Positions 33,440 to 45,149 are shown, counted from the first letter of the stretch. The stretch: DNA of 64,000 nt from Echinarachnius parma (GCA_037951105.1 JBAMJV010001304.1:1-64000), one strand, 5' to 3'. Made by a program: numbers and translations. The notes: a model not told the origin generated them from the sequence alone.

Positions 33440-34190
33440 AACATGATACAATAATCATCGCTAAGCGCTAACACTATCAACACTATGACCCCTGTCATAG
33501 GATACAATGCAAACCAACACACATTGTGTGCACATCTTCACTCCCTGGGGAGCATTCCTTCCAAGCGGCTGATGGGCATTGATAAGATCCTTCACATAAG
33601 GTTTTCATCTCCTACATGGTCCCCATTTATACACCTGGGTATAGAGAGCAGCAATTGTGGATAAATTGTGTTGCTAAAGTGGACGTGGTGTGGCAAGATC
33701 GGTAGAGCGCGCAAGACAATTAATCCACATTGCTGCTCTCTACCCAGGAGTATAAATGGGTACTTGGTCGGGTGTTAATTAGCCTTCAGCGCCCGTTGGG
33801 CAGCTGGGCTAGTATGCTCCCCAGGGAGTTGAGACGGTGCGCAAGATAATTATGTGGGTTTGACCTCTACCTGATGACCAAGGGTAATACTAATGCGCTT
33901 AGAAACATTGTATTAAGCTCTATATCAATGTAATATATTATTATTATTATTATAAAGGCCAAACGCAGTGGGGCTGGGTTCGAACGCAGAATCTCACGAT
34001 TGGAAAGTGCGCGCTCTACCAATCTTCAATTTTAATTTCAATTTCAATTTTTATTTGTTTCCAACAAAACATTTCAAATCCATTATAATCATTTACAAAG
34101 ATTAAGGTATACATATTGGAAACAAGAGGAGTCCACTAAAAAGCAGTGCTTGTACAAATGTGGACCCCTCTGTCTTGCCACACCACATCC
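33440..34190. mobile_element. Nested family 1 SINEs with a further AT-rich insertion
   Basis: A minus-strand SINE (tail near 33450 'cgctaagcgct', body 'tgtgcacatcttcactccct' to 33665; head resuming at 33958-34020 'ctgggttcgaacgcagaatc') is interrupted by a plus-strand SINE (33666-33957: 'gtggtgtggcaagatcggta', body inverted relative to the first, tail with (ATT)n at 33940-33955). The minus head is itself split by about 140 bp at 34027-34165, an AT-rich piece starting '(aatttc)n' that looks like another element's 3' tail. The last head bases, 'cttgccacaccac', are at 34174-34186. Confidence 0.75.
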
Positions 34191-34474
34191 ACTAATTATC
34201 CTCAACAATAATGTTGAAGTAGGATAGGCGGAGCTATAGTGGTCAAGTATGTTCTGGACTATAACCGGCATGTGGTTGGTCTAATCTATGCATCATTTGG
34301 TTGAAAACCAAGAATAAGAATTTTGCAAAATCCTTAAACCCCCTGGAGGCTCTGCCCCTTGCACCCTCGCCTGAGGCCCTATCAAAGTCGGTCCCTAATC
34401 CTCACCCGTATTATATGGCATGCCGGCTTACCAAATCGCTCGTCAAAATACACATAGTAAAAGATGCAATAGTT

Positions 34475-34950
34475 AACCCTCGTAGGAACGGGTGCGGTTC
34501 GTTACTCCGAAGGTTCGTTATTCGTTGAGGGTTAGTTAATCAGAAAATGAAATAGGGTTCGTTAATCCGATCATTTGTTACATTAATCCGAAGGTTCGTT
34601 ATTCCGAGGGCTCGTTTATCCAAAAATAAAATTTGGTTTCGATATTCCGAAGGTTCGTTAATCAAAAACGAAATGGGGTTCAGTAATCCGAAAATGAAAT
34701 GAGATTTGTTAGTCCGAAAATGCAATATGGTTTGTTAATCCGAAATGTTCAATACGAACCCAATATAATTATCGGATTAACGAACCTCATTTCATTTTCC
34801 GATAAACGGACTTCATTTCATTTTCGGATTAACGAACCTCATTTCAATGTCCGATTAACGAGGCCCATTTTATTTTCGGATTAAGAACCTTCGGAATATC
34901 GAACCCGATTTAATTTTCTGAGAAACGATCCTTCGGAATAACGAGCTGTA
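34475..34950. repeat. Inverted arrays of a GTTCGTTAATCCGAAAATGAAAT unit
   Basis: Up to about 34745 the unit reads 'gttcgttaatccgaa', and from about 34770 the complement 'ttcggattaacgaac' dominates, so two tandem arrays meet head to head and the whole region can fold. Units are about 20-60 bp apart and diverged. The ORFs here are shadows. Confidence 0.75.
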
Positions 34951-35099
34951 GTAGAAGAAACACACAGTTTGAGAGTTCTAAATTTCTTTTTTATTCGATT
35001 CTATAAAGTTCATCCAAACGTTGGAGAAAGCACTCCTGATGACATTTCCATTCTCTTCCATCACTAGCTATCATGGGTCACGTGGCCGTTCCCACGTAT

Positions 35100-35434
35100 G
35101 ATGTTAGTTAATTGTGAATCAGTGTTTCCCAGGTTCCCATTTTTGCAATTTTTTACCAAGTCACTGCCTGATAAATCGCACTTCTTGCCCGTCATATCAT
35201 CGAGCAACTATGCCCATTCTCTCGGTACACAGCTAAATGCACACAAACAATGGCGCGCGTATTGCTCGTTGATCGACGCTTTGACGGGCAGTAAGTGCGA
35301 TTTATCCAGCACTGACTTGGTACAAATTGACAAAAAAGGGAACCTGACATGATGTCACTCAAAGCGCCCTAAAACAAAAACTACTAGACCAAAATGCCCC
35401 GTTCCGGTTTTTTGAGCCACCCTGTACAGCAGTG
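35100..35434. mobile_element. Palindromic MITE related to 1-213
   Basis: The arm at 35130-35205 ('ttaccaagtcactgcctgat', 'aaatcgcacttcttgcccgt') is mirrored at 35283-35340 ('acgggcagtaagtgcgattt', 'gcactgacttggtacaaatt'). The right part ends 'ccaccctgta'. It is noncoding. Confidence 0.7.
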
Positions 35435-35565
35435 ATAAATAATCAAACATGAGACTTATACACATTCAAGTTATTATCGTTGTCCCTAGAGACATCAATT
35501 TGTAACGATGTCATTATTTTTCTGAAGTTGACCTTTACAAGCTTGAACAAGATTTACAATATATA

Positions 35566-36289
35566 CTACGCACAAAAAGTTCCGCAATCGAGGTTTGCGC
35601 ATTAATAACTTTTCTATTACGCTATTACCATACATAAATTTGGTATCTGTGGAAAGCGTGAATTCTCCCCTTTACATTGATATAACATTTGCTATGAATA
35701 TTTTATCATGGAATGTGCATTGCATCCAAATGTAGGGCAAAGTCAAAAGTGATATGTTGCAAAATGCACTAATTTTGTCAACAAAGGGCCTTCCTTTTGT
35801 TTGAAGATTAAAACGTGGCTTGAATGCCTATTACGTTATTACCATTCATAAATTGGGTATCTTTGTAAAGCGTAAATCCTCCTCTTTACATTGATATAAC
35901 AGTAGCTATATCATGGAATGTGCATTACATTCGAATGTAGGGCAAAGTAAAAAATGAAATGTTGCAAAATGCACTGATTTTGTTAACAGTGTGCCTTGCT
36001 TTTGTTTGAAGATTAAAACGTGGCTTGAATGCATGACCACCTCATCCCGATTCAAGCCAAGAAAGGCACACTGTTGACAAAATCAGTGCATTTTGCAACA
36101 TTTCACTTTTGGCTTTGCCCTACATTTGGATGCAATGCACATTCTATGATAACATATTCATAGCAAATGTTATATCAATGCAAAGGGGAGAATTTATGCT
36201 TTCCAATGATACCAAATTTATGAATGGTAATAATGTAATAGAAAAGTTATTAATGCGCAAACCTTGATTGCGGAACTTTTTGTGCGAAG
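35566..36289. mobile_element. Foldback MITE with ~240 bp arms (mariner-like ends)
   Basis: The ends are 'ctacgcacaaaaagttccgc' and its complement 'gcggaactttttgtgcgaag', next to TA-rich flanks (tatacta / agtatata) as for TA-targeting elements. The left arm block 'ccatNcataaattNggtatct', with 'tgtagggcaaagt' and 'gttgcaaaatgcact', is duplicated in tandem within the left half (about 35622-35825 and 35825-36035) and mirrored once in the right arm (36055-36250). It is noncoding. Confidence 0.8.
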
Positions 36290-36474
36290 TATATATATAT
36301 TAGTGCTTCGAATTTGAAGATTGCATTGATAATTGTGTTCGAAAATTAAATTGTCTCTTTTGGGGAAAGTGTGCACTCAAATACAATTTGTGCCACTGGT
36401 GTTATTATGTGCCACAGGAACAACATCAGTATCAAAACCGCGGAGGCAGCAGAAACAACATCAGCACGACAAAA

Positions 36475-36540
36475 AAAAAGACAGTAACACCAGCAGCAAC
36501 AACAACAACAACAATAATGGCAACAACAACATCTCATCAA
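36475..36540 (+). repeat. (CAA/CAG)n microsatellite
   Basis: An imperfect 'cagcagcaacaacaacaaca' tract. The minus-strand cysteine-rich ORF over it (36346-36744) arises from this repeat. Confidence 0.8.
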
Positions 36541-36830
36541 CTCGTGTAATTTTGGCTCAATAGCATGCACTTGTAACAATTGTACAGGAAATGAAAATAA
36601 TAGACTTGCAGCCATTAAGATAAAGAGTGTGAAATCAATATATATATTTTTGTATACATAGTTATTACTTGATAACAATAAGGAGAGGAAATCCAGGAAA
36701 CGAAATAAACTGACATCCATATAATCGAGAGAGTGTGATATCAAAATATGTATTCAGGTATCCTAAATATCACGCGAAATAAATTTAGTTAAATCAATTT
36801 TAACAACACGAAGACCAATTGAAATGTAAA

Positions 36831-36980
36831 GGCCCCGTTGCAGAAAGAAATGCAATCCATTGTAATGTGTAATTAGTTATACTCGTACGTAAGATCATGT
36901 GACAATGCGCAAATCTGATTGGATGATATGCCAACATTTGCTGACTTACAATCGATTGTATCTCTTTCCGCAACGGGGCC
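36831..36980. mobile_element. Palindromic MITE, GGGCCCCGTTGCAGAAAGAG family, copy 3
   Basis: The ends 'ggccccgttgcagaaagaaa' and 'ctctttccgcaacggggcc' enclose the same interior ('gcgcaaatctgattgga'). A half copy lies at 37575-37645 ('ttacaattaattgtaaatta' to 'ctacaacggagcc') and a decayed partial copy at 41386-41515. Confidence 0.85.
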
Positions 36981-37904
36981 ATGATCTAACATTTAAATAT
37001 CTGATATATATAATTGAAATAAGTTTACATGATTAATATGAATGAAAATATACAAAATCCCGATTCGCCCTCCACCTTTGCCCCAATCGATTGTAAGTTA
37101 CTGAAAGGGTACCATCACCCACAAATAGTATTCTTATAAATGAAAGGTAACATCTTTAGTAGTCCATTCCATCAACAAGTTCACAAAAATATGTTTCCAG
37201 GAAGAACAAAATATATAATTGGAAAATGCATCATTCTAAAGCACGCGTTCATGGGTCTGCATATACGAGACTACTTTGTCCAGAGTGACCGAATCGTCCG
37301 GGATTCTATTGTCTCCAAATGTACGCGTGAGTAGCATTGGCGCACTCGGAAATGTTTGGCCCGTATTGAACCAGGAAATAACAGTTGTTCCGTAAGCATG
37401 GTAAGTGGTGGCAGTTAATTGCTTTGTTTATGAGTTACACAACCCTTTGCGAAATGTTGGATATCTATTTGATGTCACAAAACGGTACCAAAACATTTAA
37501 TTTTGTGTTGTTATTTGCCTGGTGGTCCCCTTTAATAAGTCAGAAACTTTGCGGTTTCAACCAAATTTGCGTTTTTAGAATACAAGATCTGACTTACAAT
37601 TAATTGTAAATTACAATTATGATCCCTTTCTACAACGGAGCCATCTCACATGCATTAACTCATTGAGTGCTAATGCTGCATATGTGCACCACACAATACA
37701 CACAAAGGCCACAGAGCTGAAATATCCCTGGCATTCAAAGACTTAATTACTACTAACAATTTTGTCACAGTTACCGGTTCACCTATAGTTTACGCGGAAG
37801 ATGCAGTGAATAATTCTTTTATAGTCCTCACTGATGTCTGATTTTCTGTTGACGCCGATTATTCATGTACTTACATGAAGTGTTTAAAATTAATATAGGC
37901 CCGC

Positions 37905-38105
37905 TGGCCCGGGGCAACTAAAAATTAGCTTCGGGCCACCAAATTTCATTTATCCTAAATTCTACTGGCCCGTTTGGACAAGCAAATGTAACAGAATTTG
38001 TTATGTTTTTTTCGGGGGGGGGGGGGGGGGGCACCTGATTTAGGTGTCGGGCTACTAGAAGTTAGAACAATCTTATTTTTACTGGCCCGATTGGGCCACA
38101 AGGCA
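37905..38105. mobile_element. Short relative of the 19169 hAT-like element
   Basis: It begins 'ggcccgctggcccggggc' and ends 'actggcccgattgggccac', with 'cgggccaccaaattt' inside. A G run of 18 lies near 38014-38031. The termini are not preserved well enough to read a target duplication. Confidence 0.5.
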
Positions 38106-38583
38106 AACATGTTAATTAATTCTGTTTTGCTTTGCTTTATTACGCGGATATCACAGCCGCGGCCAGCGTCATAAATAGTATGCCAATGATTACAATGTGG
38201 ACATGTACATCACACTCTTTTTGCTATTACATCATGGTTATACATGTATTCATAAGGGCCATGCATGTTCTGTTGGTTATTTATCAAAATCTACAATTAG
38301 CTATATTTATACAATGATATCATGGAAAAACATCGTCATATGTTCATTTTTACAATATATTAACATTTACAAGACTAATTTTTTTTATTTTTCAGAATAA
38401 TTATACATGATGTTTTGACGATGATTAATCAAAATCTACATGTAAATTAAGCAATATTTATGGAATATCATCATATGGAAACTCATCTGCAAGTGTTTTA
38501 TACTTATACAGACGATGTCCGTTATTAAGGTGATAATACACCATCATTTTCTTCAATGGGGAAACTGTTCTGATGATGATTAA

Positions 38584-39040
38584 AGGGATCTGGTAAAATT
38601 GTCCAAATCCGCAAACCGTGTGCTTAGTGTTTCTCTTATGTGTATTACCAATATATGAATGGACAGATGGAGCAGGCTTTAGTTGGTCATCTGTCCCATT
38701 CGGTAGAAATATATTTACGATAGCCGTTTTCGGATTTGTTATTATCCACCGGAAAGTTATAACTGTCTATAATTACATGTCAGTGCAATGAGTTAGCGAG
38801 TATAACTAATAATACAATTGTAAAGCGCTTAGAGATGATTATCAATCGTGATAAGCGCTATATACAAATTGGATTTTATTATCATTATTATAACTTTGCA
38901 TTTTCGCTCATTATTTGGCCATATTTACGTGAATTGTTCACGCATAACCATAACTTAACTGAAAATATAACACACAAAATACTTATTCAATCACACACTA
39001 CTTTTTGAACGTGTCAACAAATTTACTAGATCCAGACAAT
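38584..39040. mobile_element. TTAA-flanked TAGTAAC-family MITE carrying a SINE tail
   Basis: TTAA at 38580-38583 precedes 'agggatctggtaaaattgtc'. The right end 'caacaaatttactagatcc' with 'agacaa' leads to TTAA at 39041-39044. A family 1 SINE tail (38808-38890: 'gtaaagcgcttagagatgat', 'gcgctatatacaaattgg', (ATT)n) is inserted in the middle. Confidence 0.7.
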
Positions 39041-39450
39041 TTAATTGACCTATTGTATTTATCATGGAAATGCAACAATAGTTACAATGAATTTACAGCA
39101 GACGCGTTCTGTTATTAAAGTAATAACAAAACATTCCTGATTTCTCTTTGGTTATATGGTTCTGATGGTCAATAATCAATGAATAATCAATTTCTACACA
39201 GAGATATATAAAATAGACGATGATGTAATAGAAATTATCGTCATAAGATTATACGCTCCTCCATCACACGATTTCCATTACAATTATTCGAATACAACGT
39301 TAGTTTTCTCACTTTTTAGTGGAGGTGATCATGATGGTGATGAGCAATCAACGTTCTTCAATTGAGCTGTTTTTAGACAGATGATGCAGAGGATAACATT
39401 GAAGATTGTCGCCACCTGATAACAATCATAATGAGTGTCTACATAACAGA

Positions 39451-39836
39451 CACATCTAGTAACTTTGTTGACATGTGCAAAAAGTGATGAATGATTCATT
39501 CGATGTATATTGTTCTTATCTCAATATGTCTACTGGGCATTGTGTGAAGATTTCAAGTTAAATGGACTTAATATGGCCGAGTAATGAGCACAACTGCAAA
39601 GTGATATTCACTGCACTCACTGCACTCACTATGTACACGGTTTCAAAATCCAACGGAGTTGTACTTACGTGAATACTTCGCTCGTACATATTTTTGTAAC
39701 GAAAGGGAAATTTGAAGAAAAAACACGAAACCCGACCCATGATTTTATTGTTCATACGAATACAACAAGGTATGAGGGAACCGCTAGAATTAACATTTTA
39801 TTTGGAGGATTTGGACAATGCTAATAAGTCCCCTTT
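39451..39836. mobile_element. TAGTAAC-family MITE
   Basis: The left end 'catctagtaactttgttgac' and the right end 'ttggacaatgctaataagtc' with 'ccc' are the inverted termini of the family. The interior 'gcactcactatgtacacggt' is shared with 12470 and with the reverse complement at 43225. The flanks have lost the TTAA. Confidence 0.7.
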
Positions 39837-40199
39837 TTAGGTAATAATAAAACAGTCTTGTTTTTCTGTGGAGCAATGGTCCTAATGATGACCAATCACA
39901 ATGTTATAATGGGGAAAACGGCCATAGTTGCACAATATTATAATGGAAAAAGATTGTCATATTATTTTTAAAAGAGTACAAATTTACTCAATATAAACAC
40001 ACATACACAGTAAGTATAACACACATTCAAACATACACAATCCAATACAAATGCACGATGTATGATGGTCTCATAGACAATTATGATCAAGTAATGATAA
40101 TTCCATACATGTAGTATAATGGGTATAGAGAAGGTTCGGGTCGAGTGAACTTTTGGGCCTGATCAGCTGCTATAGAAAACAGTCATTGTTGTGGCGTAG

Positions 40200-40456
40200 C
40201 TACGGAAGGCTGTGGGGGGGGGGGGGGGGGGGGGGATTAAACATAGGGGAACACAAAATTAATACAAATTGTACGCCCCTCCGCACTTATTATCTCTCCA
40301 TTTCTGCATATGATATTTATTGTATGATTTTTCATTGTCATCGTGCTTAGCTAATTTAGTTTTACACATGTAAACTCTTTTGTTGTGTATGGTATTATAA
40401 TTTATATTACGCAACTTTTGTTGGAAGTGAAAATAAATTGAACTGAACTGAAAAAA
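40200..40456 (+). repeat. Poly-G run and LINE-like 3' tail
   Basis: A G run of 18 or more lies at about 40215-40234 after 'gtggcgtagctacgg', a hAT-like end. The segment then runs AT-rich to 'gtgaaaataaattgaactga', a tail resembling those of the LINEs in this window. No coding sequence remains. From 40457 to 41620 I see no gene, only AT-rich DNA and the partial MITE near 41386-41515. Confidence 0.5.
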
Positions 40457-41625
40457 TAATGTGTGTGCCAAAATCAGTCCGGACACGATACGCTACTCTT
40501 ACAAACTTGTGTACGTAGTAGTATAATGTTCTGGTTGGATAAACTAACATAATAACCAACTATAGGCACACAACAACATTATGATGTAAACACTCTCGTA
40601 TGTGTTTGTAACCAAACATAACAAACATTTATTGTTTATTGTTTACATATTATACTGTATTATGTACTAAATTTGTACTAAGCAAACTCAGCTTAATTAG
40701 CAATGAATTCGTGAAAATCCTCGTCACATAATATATCCATCATAATAATTGTTGTTATATTTAGTATAGTTGTATTTATATTAATATTAATCACTATTTC
40801 TCAATGATAATAATATGCAATAATAATATGGGATAGAAAATATTATTTCGATCCTAAAGTGCTCATAAAAAGCTCATACTGCATTGTACTGACGCTCATT
40901 TGCTTACACACTGACGATTTTTAAAAGTATATTTTATTCAGATTTAATCTATATTTTTCGTCATATCGTTCCGTACATAAGATCATTATTATGTGCTATA
41001 CATGTACTATAAAAACAAAATGAATCATAAATAGAAATTGCACGTTATTCATTTCATTTGGCCAATATGAATACGTGTTCAGAAAGAAGATCACTTTATT
41101 TTTGGGCGTCTGTATAATAGGTTTCGTCATACTGAGAAAGTTAAATCAAAGTTTAATCAAGGAACACAATTTACAAGAGTGTTGCAAAACATACACTTTT
41201 TAGAATTGGAAGTAAAAGTGACGGTCAGTCACGCTTATGAATTAATATTTTATCAGCATAATAATACAATTTTGCTAATACGTACGTAACACAAAGATAA
41301 AATAAGTAAATAGTTCGTCAACTGCAGAGGGCGCCACGCTAATTAATCACAGCATAAACGGCGAAGATATATGTTGCCAGTCCAAACAAATCATTGTAAA
41401 TCAGATCTTGTGTTTTACATGCGCGAATAATATGATTGGTTGAAACGCGCAAAGTTTCTAACTAATTACAATCAATAGTGAAAGTTACAATCGATTGTAT
41501 TTCGTTCTGTGCGACCCTGCTCTATTATAGTAAATTGTGACAACTTAGCATTAGTTGACAACGGTTTATATTTTATTAAATGAGAATGTTGAAATAAACA
41601 TTCATACCTGTATCAGTTAACATTT

Positions 41626-42125
41626 TTAGATCGAGCGAAAGCCGATGAAGGTTCCCCTTGCAACATCACGTGCACGATTAAAATGCCAATTATAGGGCAC
41701 ACAGTATGTGCTAGAAACTTTGTTACTTACAATGTGATTTTCAAATCGTTGAAACATTGAATTATTAAAGGAAAACGTTGTAATAATCAGTAAGAACTGT
41801 AGCAACAAGTATAAATACAATCATAATTGGATGTCGATCGAAAACCGACATAGCAGCGTTGCACAAATCTATTCGCAGCACACGTGCGGGTATCCAGTGG
41901 CGATTAGGCATCGGCTTTAACTGCGATATTTGATGTACATACTTATATAGCCTTAAAGTGTCAACTTCATGAAGATGAACGTTGTAGTATACACTACAAG
42001 CTGTCGCGACAATCACTATCATTATCATTTTGGGGCGAGCAAAACCCGACATAGCACCGTTGCATAAATCTCCCTGGCAACCGTACGTGCAAGTCTCAAG
42101 CCCCAAGTAAGTTAATCTAATATAC
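41626..42125 (-). pseudogene. Decayed tandem copies of the Ly6 third exon (three)
   Basis: Downstream of the intact Ly6 exon 3, its C-terminal half recurs three times at about 200 bp spacing. The LCN motif falls at about 42058, 41860 and 41660 against 42265 in the intact exon. The first copy reads 'LGLETCTYGCQGDLCNGAM' and a hydrophobic 'MIMIVIVATACSVYYNVHL'. The second reads 'VLRIDLCNAAMSVF' and 'IMIVFILVATVLTDYYNVFL'. The third is barely recognisable ('VARGTFIGF'). The upstream half with 'RYCGSQCIEECY' is absent from all. They may be dead leftovers of tandem duplication. Use as alternative last exons is not excluded but is unlikely without the upstream half. Confidence 0.7.
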
Positions 42126-42169
42126 GTACAATACCTTAAAACATGACTGTACATTATAATGTCAAATTA

Positions 42170-44601
42170 TTAAAGGAGAACGATATAATTAACACAAACA
42201 ATTGTCACGACAATCATCGTAATCATCATCATTTTGGTGAGAGGAATAACTGACGTAGCACCGTTGCACAATGGCCCCTGGCAACAGTATGTGCAAGTCT
42301 TGAGCGCCGAGTAGGGCCCGTGGCTGTAGCACTCCTCGATGCACTGCGACCCGCAATACCTCGACGTCGCGTAGAACTCGTCCATCTCGACACCGGCTTC
42401 GTTGACCACGGTCATCAGCGTGATCGATTTCTGTGACAGATCATAAAATAATACAAAAAATGATGCATCGAGAGGGTTAAGGCAGATGACATTCTGAAGC
42501 ATAATATACATTGAACATAATTATGTTTGTGATATAGACCATTGCATGTAGGTCAATGTTTTTGGTATCTTCTCCCGATCTTTGTCAATGTTGGTGTATA
42601 GATGATACAACATAAGCAAAATGCACGGAGTTTTCGAAGAGATAAGATGGGTTTAATTCATTCGTCGGTGTGATACAGGAACAACTCAGACTAAGATTGT
42701 CATGAATGTGACATTTTGAAGCGACAACGGATCGAACACCAACGGGTTAATATCGGGATTCTTTGGTGGTGTGATCCAGTTATGGTGTGATCTCGGGACA
42801 CACCGTCGGGTCGCCGGAAAACGAGTCGACAAAATTACGGGATTTTATACATGACCGTTTCTCTTGTCTCAGGTGTGCTGAAATACGAGACATGTTTATT
42901 AAGTTTCAAATTATATAACATTTCATATAGTGAATTCAAATTATCTACTTAGCTTACGATGCAATATTTCACGCATTCCATGAGGTTATCAGTTATGTTG
43001 GTTAGCGGGACTGGGAACCGGAACGGCTCGACGCAGTCCGGGATTAAAGGGACTTAGTAACATTGTCCAAATCCTCAAAATAAAATTTTAATTCTAGCGG
43101 TTCCCTTATACCTTGTTGTATTCGTATTAACAATACAATCGCGGGACAGGTTTTGGTTTTTCAAATTTCCCTTTCGTTACAAAGATATGTATGATTGAAG
43201 TATTCAGATAAGAAAAACTCCGGGCGAGTTTTTCTTCCGTGTACAAAGTGAGTGCAGTGAGTTACTGAATATCACTTTGCATTTTCGCTCATTACTTGGC
43301 CATACAATGTCCATTTGACTTGAAATTTTCACACAATACGCTGTGGACATATGGGATAACAACAATATACATTGCATTAACCATTCATCACTTTTTGCAC
43401 ATGTCAACAAAGTTACTAGATCCCTTTAATTCCCGTACCATTACCGAAATGTGACACTTTTCTTGTTTATCTCTCTTTCTACAATCGCGTTATCGTATTG
43501 ATTCATTACATAATATTTCTCGCATTCCATCATGGTAATGTTGGTTAGCGGGACTGCGAGCGAGAACGGCTCGCAGTAATTCGGGATTCCCGTGTCGCTA
43601 CCATTCCCAAAATATTTCTTTGTTTATCTTTACTCTGCAATTGCGTTATAATATTAATGTGCATTTAAACTTTAATTGTCAAATTACATAATCATTAAAA
43701 TAACATTATAACTAAATTGAAATAAACTTATTACGTTTACTTACGATACAGTATTTCTCGCATTCCATGATGGTTATGTTGGTTAGCGGGACTGGGAACG
43801 GGAACGGCTCGACGCAATCCGGGATTCCCGTGCCGTTAACATTAGTACAGCCATAGCACTGGACAGCATCTGCTTCGCCTATATGCAGAATAAAATTAAA
43901 TAATTAATAAACATAGAATAACAAAATACAGTCCAACATGTGTATAATAGTGACCACCCGAGGGAAAGAAGAAAAGTTGTCACTGTATAGACATGTCACC
44001 TCTAAATAGTAAATATACACAAAGTCCGCAACATCGTTTTTCATCTGCAGGGGTCTTTTTAGTGGCTATTATACAGTCATAGGAAAGTTGGCTGATATAG
44101 ACAGTTGCTATACTAAGACAGGTTTGATTGTACACCAATCGGCAACGTGAATAGTTTGTTTTACCAATATTTTGGAAACTTGGAAGATAATGGGATATTA
44201 TATAGACGATTATTAATTAATGGCAGATCTATAGTTTTCCGAACATACTTATAAACGTATTGTATTCTTTATTTTATAGATACAACATCTGTCACTTGCA
44301 CAAATTGTAGTGAGAACCCAAATTTAGTTGAAAATAAACTAAACACATTTTCCCGTTATATTTTTTAATATGTGCCATTAATTCCCTTTTAATTTGTCTG
44401 CGTGTATGTTGACAATTACACTGTGTTAAATGGCTCCGAGGACATCAATATGAGTTACGTTATATTGCGAAATAGTTATTATCGGGTAACAATACATTTT
44501 ACGAGTATTATATATTTATTTCGTATTTATTTACCAATCCAAGCTGCAAAAATGATGAAAACCGTAAAGAAAACTAAATAGCGGCACACAAATGTATCCA
44601 T
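42170..44601 (-). CDS. Ly6/uPAR three-finger protein, three coding exons
   Basis: The coding exons are 44601-44535, 43878-43745 and 42430-42170, joining in frame to 153 residues plus a stop. Exon 1 is a signal peptide (MDTFVCRYLVFFTVFIIFAA...), with donor g|GTAAAT and a phase 1 intron. Exon 2 (acceptor ttctgcatatag, donor GTAAGT, phase 0) opens the three-finger fold with 'VQCYGC', then 'IPDC' and 'MECEKYC'. Exon 3 (acceptor gatctgtcacag) gives 'SRYCGSQCIEECYS' and 'KTCTYCCQGPLCNGA', the diagnostic CCxxxxCN end, then a hydrophobic tail ending '...VNYIVLL' that fits a GPI-attachment signal. Twelve cysteines are present in the mature part, against ten in the classical Ly6 fold. An NIT sequon lies in exon 2. 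The family acts at the outer cell surface as receptors or modulators; no specific partner can be inferred. Decayed exon copies lie beside it. Confidence 0.88.
42950..43610 (-). pseudogene. Two decayed copies of Ly6 exon 2, one split by a MITE
   Basis: Copy one (42952-43043 plus about 43430-43460) reads 'IPDCVEPFRFPVPLTNIT', then 'MECVKYC' and a GTAAGC donor. Its first half ('GNGTGI') is displaced by a TTAA-flanked transposon at 43048-43425. Copy two (about 43515-43615) reads 'GNGSDTGIPNYCEPFSLA', 'VPLTNITMMECEKYY' and has lost the leading CxxC and the last cysteine. Both lie in the intron between the intact exons 2 and 3, on the same strand, so they are tandem exon duplicates. The intact exon 2 reads 'NGTGIPDCVEPFPF' and 'VPLTNITIMECEKYC' for comparison. 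Confidence 0.8.
43048..43425. mobile_element. TAGTAAC-family MITE inserted in a Ly6 exon relic
   Basis: The ends 'agggacttagtaacattgtc' and 'caacaaagttactagatccct' are inverted repeats, flanked by TTAA (43044-43047 and 43426-43429). Flanking bases 'cagtccggga' and 'ttcccgtacca' continue the exon relic on both sides, so the insertion is clean. The interior carries 'aagaaaaactccgggcgagt' in a hairpin. Confidence 0.85.
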
Positions 44602-45149
44602 GGCTGAAGGGTTCAACATCAAATAGAAAATAATTTCAATCTGCGAACTAATCGCGAATCTAATGTTCGTCGTCTTTTGATGTCAGAATAAAAACATAAT
44701 ATAAACACAAATCTTGCAAAAAGGTCTTTCCTTCAAAGGATGGATTTGGTTCTTATTTTTAGCCGGTCCGTATTCCTTTGCCGATTAAACACTAACCCCA
44801 ACAGTTTTGTTAAACAATGAAAAGTGCTTCTAGTCACATCAGCTTTATTCCGATGATAATTCGATCTGAAAAAACCACATTACGACACCCAAATTAATGT
44901 CACTCGAATACAATTATATATAGCTTGTCGAAGAAATACGCCCTATATTCTAAACTAGCTCGCGTAAAGATGAGGTTCCTTTTCTTCTTCTTCTTCTTCC
45001 GATTAATCTGCGTTCTTTAATCTTGAAATTATTGCAGATTCGTAGCAAAGATATTATTTATCTCAATCGGATCGCAATAAGTACGCCAACGAAATATAAG
45101 AAATAAATGTTTTCAGTATGATAGGCCTTGCCCTGTATATAGGACGAGA

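Noticed and set aside
36346-36744. 132-codon cysteine-rich membrane-like ORF
   Set aside because: Its cysteine run is the complement of a (CAA/CAG)n microsatellite. The rest is AT-rich DNA read as hydrophobic residues.
40740-41320. CRISPR-like or regulatory array
   Set aside because: Only AT-rich DNA is seen, and no regularly spaced identical repeats exist here or elsewhere in the window.
44974-45022. A short ORF starting MRFLFFFFFF as a signal peptide
   Set aside because: It is a (TTC)n microsatellite read in frame, stopping after about 16 codons with no splice donor at a sensible position.
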